NCBI GenBank assembly: GCA_000493945.1
Contig: AWNW01000058.1
Span: 1 to 15,658 of the forward strand
Direction: 5' to 3'
DNA: 15,658 bases
Origin: Candidatus Hydrogenedens terephthalaticus JGI OTU-1
GTDB taxonomy: Bacteria > Hydrogenedentota > Hydrogenedentia > Hydrogenedentales > Hydrogenedentaceae
Every line of letters starts with the position of its first letter. Within the stretch, counting starts at the first letter, position 1. The position numbers and the translations under genes are program-made. Below, one piece after another: positions 1 to 6,956 of this stretch. The notes under the pieces were generated by a model, which was not told where the DNA came from, did not search any database, and worked only from the letters and a program-made list of their open reading frames with translations.

Positions 1-13
1 TTTTTTTTCTATA

Positions 14-43
14 TTGGAATATAATTTTATATCATAATATAAA
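14..43 (+). promoter_or_regulatory. Candidate promoter of the first sulfatase-like gene
   Basis: A TTGGAA box (14-19, four of six matches to TTGACA) is followed after 18 bp by TATAAA (38-43, five of six matches to TATAAT). Transcription would begin near position 50. That would leave the ATG at 50 essentially leaderless and favours the downstream ATG at 86 as the true start. AT-rich sequence gives such matches easily, so this is only a candidate. Confidence 0.35.
24..41 (+). repeat. 18-bp AT-rich element, copy 1
   Basis: The 18 bases ATTTTATATCATAATATA occur here and again, identically, at 6887-6904. Both copies precede a member of the same sulfatase-like family, 44 and 52 nt before the chosen starts. 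Similarity weakens immediately outside the core. This copy overlaps the candidate -10 box, so it could be a shared regulator-binding or promoter element. It could also be a remnant of the duplication that created the paralogues. Confidence 0.5.
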
Positions 44-85
44 TGAATAATGAAATACGCATGGAGTAAAAATAAAGGCTGTATA

Positions 86-2674
86 ATGTTTAACCGTCAT
101 ATAAATATTAAGGTTGGAATTAAAATTCTATTTGTAAGTTTGCTTTTTTTATCGGAATCTTATGGCTTTGTTATTCGTTTGACAGATGAATACTGGAAAG
201 ATAAATTTCCGACTACCGACTTGTCTATTTCTGGGGAAAAATGGCAGATGAGACAGGATGGACCTGGAAGAGTTATTTTTGAACATGAATTGCAAGTAGA
301 TTTAAGTTTATATAAATTAATAAAAATAGAGATGAGTTCAGACAAAAGTGCTTCTATCCGATGGGGATGGAGGTCTACAAATCAAAAGGGGCAGGATTTT
401 TTTTCTGAAGATAGTCTTTCCCTGATTGCTGATTCTAAATTACATCAATATACCTTTGAGATTAAATATCCCGATAAAATTAACCCTGTAGTGGATAAAT
501 CTAGTAAATTAATTATTGAAGTTGTAAATATGGGGAAGGTTGATAACGGGTTGCAGTTAAAAAATGTTGAGTTAGTTCGTCGTTTGCCTTCAGAATTGGG
601 GCAATTTATGCTTAATGGTTTGTGTATGAATTGTATACCTGAGGATGTTTGGACATTTAATACAAAAATACAAGAAGGGGATAGATTACTACTATATACA
701 GGCATGTATAATCCAAAGGTAGGAGCATTATCTCAGAAAAAGCACGATAAGGAATGGAATGAGCAGCAATGTGTTTTTTCTGTTGATGTTCTGGTTAATG
801 AGGTAAAAGAAAATATATATGAATATCAGATGAATCCGATGGAAAAAGAGGATGACCGTGAATGGCGATTTGTAGAATTAGACCTATCAAAGTTTGCAGG
901 GAAAAAAATGCAAATTATTTTTACAAAAAAAACAGCAGAAGTAGGTGAGTATGGATTATGGGGCAATCCTGTTATTATTCGGAATGGAGATGATGTGAAG
1001 AAACAGTATCCTCCGATATTTATTATTTCCTGCGATACCATGCGAGCCGACCATTTGTTACCTTATGGCTATCGTTTGCCGACAAGTCCAAATTTGGATA
1101 GGTTTGCTAAAGAGGCAGTATTGTTTGAAAGGGCGTATACGACCCGAACCTTTACTCCGGTGGCTCACATGAGTTTACTCACAGGTTTCTTTCCGAAGAA
1201 CCATGGAGTTAATGCGGAACTTCCTGCTTTTGATCATGTAAAGTTATTAGGTGAATATCTGAAAGAGTTAGGTTATTATTCTATGGGATTGGTAGGGGCT
1301 ACCACCTGGTTTTTGCCTTCCCGAGGGTACATGCGTGGAATGGATAAGTTTTATTATCCGCCAGAATATCTACGCGATGTTTTTCCTACACAAGAGATAC
1401 TAAAAAGCGAGATTAAAAAATTGAAGTATGACAATCTTTTTGTTTTTTTACATAACTATGATGTGCATACACGGATGTTTCCTCCCGCGACGATATATAG
1501 TTCAGAAGATGCTCGTTTTTTTTATTTCAGTGATTTGTTCGAAGTTCCAGAACTATTAACAGCGGAATGTATGCCTAATCCGAGAAGTTTCTTTAATCAC
1601 ATACAAGCAACATTGGGAAAATTGGATTTTTACGAAAATTTATATATAAATGCTCTATATGATGATTGCGTTGCAAAAGTGGACTACGCGATAGGAGATT
1701 TATTTAATTTTTTGAAAGGACAAGGTTTGTATGATAAATCCATGATTATAATCGTTGCTGACCATGGAGAGGCATTAGGGGAACACGGTCGCTATGAGCA
1801 TGTTGATGTATATGAACATACGGCACGAGTTCCGATGATGATAAAGTTTCCTAATGGCATGTATGCAGGAAAACGAATAGAAAGTCTGGTTAGTTTAGAG
1901 GATATTGTTCCTACGATATTAGATAATTTAAATGTTAATTACGAGAATCTGGATGGTATATCACTGACTGAGATTATAGAAGGGAAATATACTACTCCAC
2001 GGAAAATATTTGTTCAAAATCAATTTCAAAATGAAGAAGCCCTTATATCAGATAGATATAAGGTTATATGTTCATTTAGGGAATCTAAAATGAGTTTTTT
2101 TGATTTATTACAGGACCCGTTGGAATCTATTAATCTTTTTGATAAGGAAAATAAACTGGCGAAACAATTTTTAGAAGAAATGAGTTCGTATAGATTTTTC
2201 AATGGAGAGGGTTGGGTTATCGAGGTGAAAGGGAAAAAGACAAATATGCCTGATGAGGTATTGATATGTCCTGGACCCAATTTAATTTCAGTAATACCTG
2301 ATAACATTATGTTTTGGTATAAAAAAGCAGAGAAAATGGATTGCTTATATGGAACCATAAGTTATCCCCAAATTGCGGATACTTATTCTTTATATTTATA
2401 TCCGAAGGATATGAAGCAGGAATTAAGAATAGGTTTCAGAAGTTCGGAAAAATTTAAAGTTTTATCTCGTGATGGAAGTAGTGAATTAACAAATGAGTAT
2501 GAGTTTGTATTGCCAGAAAGATATCCGTATTGGGAAAATGCACCGGATATTCCCAATGATGGTAATACATATATACTCATTCGCAAGAAACCTTTAATGT
2601 CTGAAAACAAACGAAAGGAAGTGGAACTTCCAGAAGATGCCATATTTAATATAAAGAATACAGGATATTTATAG
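86..2674 (+). CDS. Exported sulfatase-superfamily hydrolase with Thr nucleophile (paralogue 1)
   Basis: This is an exported member of the alkaline phosphatase/sulfatase superfamily, 862 aa from ATG 86. That start has AAAGG upstream and gives a clean Sec signal (residues 1-27, ending SESYG). An in-frame ATG at 50 adds 12 residues but has no ribosome-binding site. Two beta-rich modules (about 28-170 and 172-300) look like carbohydrate-binding-type sandwiches. They precede the catalytic domain (about 310-700) and a beta-rich tail ending TGYL. Metal ligands appear intact: D317 in CDTMRADH, and D559-H560 in ADHGEALGEHG. At the nucleophile position the sequence is FTPVAHMSLLTG, with T357 where sulfatases have Cys or Ser (C-x-P-S-R). 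Thr cannot be converted to formylglycine, so phosphate- or phosphonate-ester chemistry is possible and the substrate is unknown. Its C-terminal domain is clearly diverged from those of paralogues 2 and 3. It is probably co-transcribed with the next gene, 6 nt downstream. Confidence 0.85.
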   Translation: MFNRHINIKVGIKILFVSLLFLSESYGFVIRLTDEYWKDKFPTTDLSISGEKWQMRQDGPGRVIFEHELQVDLSLYKLIKIEMSSDKSASIRWGWRSTNQKGQDFFSEDSLSLIADSKLHQYTFEIKYPDKINPVVDKSSKLIIEVVNMGKVDNGLQLKNVELVRRLPSELGQFMLNGLCMNCIPEDVWTFNTKIQEGDRLLLYTGMYNPKVGALSQKKHDKEWNEQQCVFSVDVLVNEVKENIYEYQMNPMEKEDDREWRFVELDLSKFAGKKMQIIFTKKTAEVGEYGLWGNPVIIRNGDDVKKQYPPIFIISCDTMRADHLLPYGYRLPTSPNLDRFAKEAVLFERAYTTRTFTPVAHMSLLTGFFPKNHGVNAELPAFDHVKLLGEYLKELGYYSMGLVGATTWFLPSRGYMRGMDKFYYPPEYLRDVFPTQEILKSEIKKLKYDNLFVFLHNYDVHTRMFPPATIYSSEDARFFYFSDLFEVPELLTAECMPNPRSFFNHIQATLGKLDFYENLYINALYDDCVAKVDYAIGDLFNFLKGQGLYDKSMIIIVADHGEALGEHGRYEHVDVYEHTARVPMMIKFPNGMYAGKRIESLVSLEDIVPTILDNLNVNYENLDGISLTEIIEGKYTTPRKIFVQNQFQNEEALISDRYKVICSFRESKMSFFDLLQDPLESINLFDKENKLAKQFLEEMSSYRFFNGEGWVIEVKGKKTNMPDEVLICPGPNLISVIPDNIMFWYKKAEKMDCLYGTISYPQIADTYSLYLYPKDMKQELRIGFRSSEKFKVLSRDGSSELTNEYEFVLPERYPYWENAPDIPNDGNTYILIRKKPLMSENKRKEVELPEDAIFNIKNTGYL

Positions 2675-2680
2675 TTTTAT

Positions 2681-5338
2681 ATGAATAGGAATCTGTATAG
2701 AAAAAAATATAATATTTCTTTATTTTATGGAAAAGTTGCCTTCCAAATTGTTTTTGTTTGTGTATGTATTCTACAAATATATTGTGCTTCGTGGGGTGAA
2801 ACAATATATCGGTTTTCAAAAGAATATTGGGAAAAAATTGAAAAGCCTTCGGAATTAACCTTAGAGGGGAAAGAATGGGAAAAGAGTTTCGATAAAAATA
2901 CAGGGATTATGTTATTTTCCACAACATCTCCTATTAACTTGGGAGTGTATCAATTTGTCCATATATATGTAGCCAGCAATAGTGGTTATGAAGTAAAATG
3001 GGGGTGGTCAAGTAAAAAATGGGATGATAAAATTTATTTCCCTTCGGAGGGGATAAGGCTGATTAACGACAATAAGATACATACATATTCCTTTGCGTTG
3101 AGATTTACGGATAGGGAAAATCCAATATTTGATAAAGCAGGCAAGGTATGGGTAGAAATAAAAGGATTATCTAATGAGAATGATATAGAGTTATCGCAAG
3201 TAGTATTTATTCCTTATGATAAAAAACATCCACGACAGTTAACTATGGGTGGTGTTTGTATGGATGTTTTGTGGGATGAAAAGATGATATTTAATCAGAA
3301 AATTGAGCAAGGGATGGAATTGGTTTTTTATACAGGTATATACAATCCTATTTTAGGTGCTTATAAGAAAGTTTCAGAGGGAAAGGATTGGCAGACGGAT
3401 GGAATATCCTTTTCAATTGATGTGGTATCGGAGGGTAATACAGAAAAAATATATCAGTCAGAAATGCGACCACAAATGGCTGAGGAAGATAGAAATTGGA
3501 AAAGGGTTGCTTTAAATCTTGCCAGATATGCAGGTAAGGAAATAGAGTTTATTTTTCAGATGACCCCAATAAATAATCCCATCGGAGATTTCGGGGTATG
3601 GGGTAACCCGATGCTTGTTAATACTATAATTGGAGATAGCCAAGATAAAACACCTTTTTTTATTATTTCTTGTGATACGCTCCGCCCCGACCATTTACTA
3701 CCGTATGGATATTACTTGCCTACAAGTCCACATCTGGACGCTTTTGCGAAGGATGCGGTAGTTTTTGAAAATGCATATACAACCCAGACATTTACCCCTG
3801 TGGCACACATGAGTATACTTACAGGGAGGTATCCAGAAGGACATGGCTTGACTCGTAATACAGATGTTTTCCCGTATGTTGAAACTTTGCCTGAACTAAT
3901 GAGGAATTATGGATATATGACAGCAGGTTTTGCAGGGTTTTTGTGGTGGTTTATTCCGTCTCGTGGTTTTGGACGAGGAATGGATTTGTTTTCTGTTCCG
4001 GAAGAAGGGAGGGAAGGAAATCGGAGGACAGTAATAGAGGTTTGTGATGAGGCAAAGGATTGGATAATCAAAAATGAAAATCAACGAATGTTTGTCTTCA
4101 TGCATAATTATGATGTGCATTCAAAAGCGTATGGAGATTTGATTTATGATGCGGGTGAGGAGCGATTTAAAATGTTTTCCCGAGGATTGGTAATGCCTGA
4201 AATTGGTTATATAGGCTGTGAAGATATTCCTTCATTAGGGTTATTACTTCAATATCTTACAACTGGTGATGTTTATCCTACAGAGGAAGAGATTACCTAT
4301 ATCCGTGCCCTTTATGATGATTGTGTTTATAAAGTAGATTATGCTTTAGGAGATTTTTTTGATTTCTTAAAAGGCAGGGGGTTGTATGACTCCGCTTTTA
4401 TAGCGGTTGTTTCTGACCATGGCGAATCTTTAGGAGAGCATGGGTTATATGGACATGATAATGTATATGAAGAAAGTATGCGAAATGTAACCATTATCAA
4501 ATTTCCGAATAATAAGTATGCAGGGCTTCGTGTGAAAGATAGAGTGATATTGGAGGATTTGATGCCCACTGTATTAGATATATTAAATCAAAAGGGGAAT
4601 GTGTTGTTAGATGGAATGTCTTTGTTAGATATTATTTCAAAAGGAAAAACGGAGGAAAGACTTACCTTTTCATCCAGTTTGAGAGGAGATATGCGAGCAT
4701 TGATTAAAGGACAATATAAACTTTTAGAGGATATTCCTAAGGGTATTAAACCTTTGTTTGATTTACAAAGAAATATGGCGGAATACTATGATGTGAGTTT
4801 GAAACAACCCGAAATCTATAAAAATATGTCTGAATTACTGATACAAAAATTCGGGTTAAAAAAAGAGGGCTGGTGGTTATGTTTTTCAAATCCTGTTTCG
4901 TTCTGGACAGGTTCGGTAAATATACAGTGTTCTGTGCCTATACTGTTTTCTAAGATTCAAGGGGGAGTGTTACGAACGAAAAACGAAAGAACAACACCAA
5001 TGGAACTGAAAGCGGATGTATTTCTCCCGAAAAGTTCTCTGCCTGCAATAATTCAAATTATGCCTGTGGAAGATAAAAGTGAATTGAAAATTCATATCCA
5101 AAATTGTTCATTGATGAATTATCCATCTAACTATCATGTTTTACAATCAAAAGATGAAAGATTGTTCTATTTTTTAAGTGAAGATATGAAAATTCAGGGC
5201 ACAAATAGTTCTGATGACAAAAAAGAGTTTTTCTTTTGGGTCGAGTATTATTCAAAAGAAATGGGAGATGGAAGAAAGGTAGTAGATATGACGGATGAAA
5301 CACAGGAGACTTTGAGAAATCTGGGTTATTTAAATTGA
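2681..5338 (+). CDS. Exported sulfatase-superfamily hydrolase with Thr nucleophile (paralogue 2)
   Basis: This 885-aa protein has the same architecture as the preceding gene. An N-terminal hydrophobic export segment (about 18-37, KVAFQIVFVCVCILQIY) is followed by two predicted beta-sandwich modules (about 41-180 and 185-315), the catalytic domain (about 325-700) and a C-terminal beta-rich domain (about 727-885) ending LRNLGYLN. Catalytic-domain landmarks are D332 in SCDTLRPDH, T372 in FTPVAHMSILTG, and D579-H580 in SDHGESLGEHG. As in its paralogues, the formylglycine Cys is replaced by Thr. The start lies 6 nt after the previous stop and has no Shine-Dalgarno sequence, which suggests translational coupling in a two-gene operon. 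Its last 477 nt are about 92% identical to the end of the gene at 6957-9572, much more than the rest of the gene. It converges on the next gene with a single base between the stops. Family membership is firm; substrate and true activity are unknown. Confidence 0.87.
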   Translation: MNRNLYRKKYNISLFYGKVAFQIVFVCVCILQIYCASWGETIYRFSKEYWEKIEKPSELTLEGKEWEKSFDKNTGIMLFSTTSPINLGVYQFVHIYVASNSGYEVKWGWSSKKWDDKIYFPSEGIRLINDNKIHTYSFALRFTDRENPIFDKAGKVWVEIKGLSNENDIELSQVVFIPYDKKHPRQLTMGGVCMDVLWDEKMIFNQKIEQGMELVFYTGIYNPILGAYKKVSEGKDWQTDGISFSIDVVSEGNTEKIYQSEMRPQMAEEDRNWKRVALNLARYAGKEIEFIFQMTPINNPIGDFGVWGNPMLVNTIIGDSQDKTPFFIISCDTLRPDHLLPYGYYLPTSPHLDAFAKDAVVFENAYTTQTFTPVAHMSILTGRYPEGHGLTRNTDVFPYVETLPELMRNYGYMTAGFAGFLWWFIPSRGFGRGMDLFSVPEEGREGNRRTVIEVCDEAKDWIIKNENQRMFVFMHNYDVHSKAYGDLIYDAGEERFKMFSRGLVMPEIGYIGCEDIPSLGLLLQYLTTGDVYPTEEEITYIRALYDDCVYKVDYALGDFFDFLKGRGLYDSAFIAVVSDHGESLGEHGLYGHDNVYEESMRNVTIIKFPNNKYAGLRVKDRVILEDLMPTVLDILNQKGNVLLDGMSLLDIISKGKTEERLTFSSSLRGDMRALIKGQYKLLEDIPKGIKPLFDLQRNMAEYYDVSLKQPEIYKNMSELLIQKFGLKKEGWWLCFSNPVSFWTGSVNIQCSVPILFSKIQGGVLRTKNERTTPMELKADVFLPKSSLPAIIQIMPVEDKSELKIHIQNCSLMNYPSNYHVLQSKDERLFYFLSEDMKIQGTNSSDDKKEFFFWVEYYSKEMGDGRKVVDMTDETQETLRNLGYLN
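4862..5338 (+). repeat. Near-identical 3' segment shared with the gene at 6957-9572, copy A
   Basis: This 477-bp block (158 codons plus stop) aligns without any gap to 9096-9572. I counted about 37 mismatches by eye, most at third codon positions, giving about 92% identity in both DNA and protein. The similarity begins abruptly at the codons for KEGWW, stops at the stop codon, and does not continue into the flanking DNA. The catalytic domains upstream share only about 60% of residues by eye, and the linker just before the block even fewer. Confidence 0.85.
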
Positions 5339-5339
5339 T

Positions 5340-6740
5340 TTAAAGATGAAAAATATCTTTATTAATAATGGAGGCTAACTTTGCTCGTTGATTCTCTGGA
5401 AGTGACGAAATAATATTCTTTTTTATTTTTTGACTTTCTTCTAAATGTGCAATATTATTCCATTCTCCGGGGTCTGATTGATAGTCATATAATTCTTCAC
5501 TCCCATCATAATAAACAATGTAGGAATATCGTTTCGTACGGAAGGCAAAATTGTTATTTTCTATCTGGGAAATTACTACATACGGGTTTTCTATTTGTTT
5601 TTCTATCAATGGCAATAAACTTTTACCTTCTAAATTTTCGGGTTTATTCAAGGAAAGGATGTCTGTTATTGTAGGGAAAATATCAATAAGTCCAGCAGGC
5701 TCTTTAATAGTTAATCCTCCTTTATACCCATTAGGAAGATGTGCGATAAGAGGAACCTTTACAGCTTCCTGCCATAGGGTGAATTTCTGCCATCTTTTCT
5801 TTTCCCCTAAGTGCCATCCATTATCACCGCATAGAAAGATACAGGTATTGTTAAGCATCCCACTTTCTTCAAGGTTCTTTAATATACCTCCAATCAGTTC
5901 ATCTAAGAACGCAATTCGTACTAAATAAGCATGGATGATTTCTTCCCATATATTTCTTTCTAATACAAGTTGGTGAATGTTTGTCTTATCATATTTGGTG
6001 ACTAACTTTATACCTGCATCTGGAATATCATTCAAATCATCATCTGGAACAGTTGGTTTTTTTACGATATTTTTAGGAATTTTTTTGAAAAATTTTTGAG
6101 GAGCAAAAAGAGGAGTATGAGGAGTATGTAAACCAACGGCAAGGAACCATGGGTTGTTTTTCTGTGATTGAATAAAATTACAGGCTTGTTGAACGATTTT
6201 ATAGTCATGAGTATCATCAACAGAAATATCAACAGGACCGTAACAAAAATTTTGTGCAGATAAAGGATCATCTTTTTTATTTATGAAATTGTAGAGGTTG
6301 TCGTATAGTTCAAAATTAAAATCCCATACATTTTCAATATTATATTTCGGATGAAATACTTTACCAATTCCTGCTGTGAAGTAATGCCTTTCTTTTAAAT
6401 ATTGAGGAAGTATAGGTAGTTCTGTTGGATTAATTTGTTCGGACATGTATACACCTGTAGAGAAGGGGTATAGACCTGTGAGCATACTTGTCCTTGATGG
6501 ATGACAGAGAGGGTATTGACAATAGGCATTTTCAAAGGTAATAGATTGCTTTTGTAATGAATAAATGTTCGGTGTTAATAATTTTGGGTCGCAATTTAAG
6601 TAAGAAGTGTAATTATTCAAATCATCAGAAATGATGAGGAGTATATTTGTAGCATTTTGTTTGTTCGTAGATTTGTATATATAGGGAAACATCGGTAAAG
6701 TAGTGCTTATGAGAAAGTTTCTTCTTGACAATTCTTTCAT
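5340..6740 (-). CDS. Iduronate-2-sulfatase-like sulfatase (formylglycine type, Tat-exported)
   Basis: This 466-aa protein is a canonical type I sulfatase that hydrolyses sulfate esters using a formylglycine made from Cys. The site is intact: C79-H-P-S-R83 followed by TSMLTG. Further landmarks match iduronate-2-sulfatases: D39-D40 in ISDDLN, K127 and H130 in GKVFHP, the FLAVGLHTPHTPL stretch (about 199-211, H205 probably catalytic), and D306-N307, H310 and K319 in GDNGWHLGEKKRWQKFT. The N-terminus has a twin-arginine motif, SRRNFL at residues 5-10, so it is probably exported folded and must be matured in the cytoplasm by a formylglycine-generating enzyme or anaerobic maturase not encoded here. 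An AGGA sequence sits 8 nt before the ATG. The gene is transcribed against the three Thr-type paralogues and ends one base from the second. Uronate-2-sulfate in a polysaccharide is the likeliest substrate by family, but other sulfated sugars are possible. Confidence 0.88.
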   Translation of the reverse strand: MKELSRRNFLISTTLPMFPYIYKSTNKQNATNILLIISDDLNNYTSYLNCDPKLLTPNIYSLQKQSITFENAYCQYPLCHPSRTSMLTGLYPFSTGVYMSEQINPTELPILPQYLKERHYFTAGIGKVFHPKYNIENVWDFNFELYDNLYNFINKKDDPLSAQNFCYGPVDISVDDTHDYKIVQQACNFIQSQKNNPWFLAVGLHTPHTPLFAPQKFFKKIPKNIVKKPTVPDDDLNDIPDAGIKLVTKYDKTNIHQLVLERNIWEEIIHAYLVRIAFLDELIGGILKNLEESGMLNNTCIFLCGDNGWHLGEKKRWQKFTLWQEAVKVPLIAHLPNGYKGGLTIKEPAGLIDIFPTITDILSLNKPENLEGKSLLPLIEKQIENPYVVISQIENNNFAFRTKRYSYIVYYDGSEELYDYQSDPGEWNNIAHLEESQKIKKNIISSLPENQRAKLASIINKDIFHL

Positions 6741-6771
6741 ATACGAATTCCTAACTATATATTAATGTTTT

Positions 6772-6777
6772 ATTATA
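6772..6777 (-). promoter_or_regulatory. Candidate -10 box of the iduronate-sulfatase-like gene
   Basis: Read on the - strand this is a perfect TATAAT, placed 31 nt before the start codon and giving a leader of about 25 nt. No good -35 box is visible at the usual distance (TTCAAT at 17 bp, three of six matches). The site lies in the 216-bp divergent intergenic region shared with the gene at 6957. Confidence 0.4.
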
Positions 6778-6812
6778 CAATTTCCAAAGCAATTATTGAA
6801 TGTTGTCCTTTT

Positions 6813-6841
6813 TTGGGATATTTGGTAGGATATATTATAAA
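6813..6841 (+). promoter_or_regulatory. Candidate promoter of the third sulfatase-like gene
   Basis: TTGGGA (6813-6818) and TATAAA (6836-6841) are separated by 17 bp. Transcription would start near 6848 and give a leader of about 110 nt containing the second copy of the 18-bp element. The boxes are imperfect and the region is AT-rich, so support is modest. Confidence 0.3.
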
Positions 6842-6886
6842 GGTATGAAATAGTGGAAATATGTGTAATTGTTTTTCGGGCGTAAG

Positions 6887-6904
6887 ATTTTATATCATAA
6901 TATA
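6887..6904 (+). repeat. 18-bp AT-rich element, copy 2
   Basis: This is an exact copy of the element at 24-41. It lies 52 nt before the GTG start of the third Thr-type sulfatase-like gene, in the divergent intergenic region. No copy was seen before paralogue 2 (which sits inside an operon) or before the iduronate-sulfatase-like gene. The distribution fits a shared control element for the heads of transcription units in this family. Confidence 0.5.
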
Positions 6905-6956
6905 GATAAGATTTTTTGATGAACCCACAGTGTAGAAAGAGAACGAAAGATATAAA

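Noticed and set aside
1..8. Run of eight T at the left edge as the end of an upstream terminator
   Set aside because: The stem would lie outside the window, so it cannot be supported.
50..85. Upstream ATG of the first sulfatase-like gene as the true start
   Set aside because: It has no Shine-Dalgarno sequence and sits where transcription may begin. The ATG at 86 has AAAGG upstream and gives a normal signal peptide. It is not excluded, because leaderless translation is possible.
5551..5928. 125-aa open frame on the + strand opposite the iduronate-sulfatase-like gene
   Set aside because: It lies wholly antisense to a strongly supported gene, has no recognisable motif, and has no good ribosome-binding site. 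It is a frame shadow.
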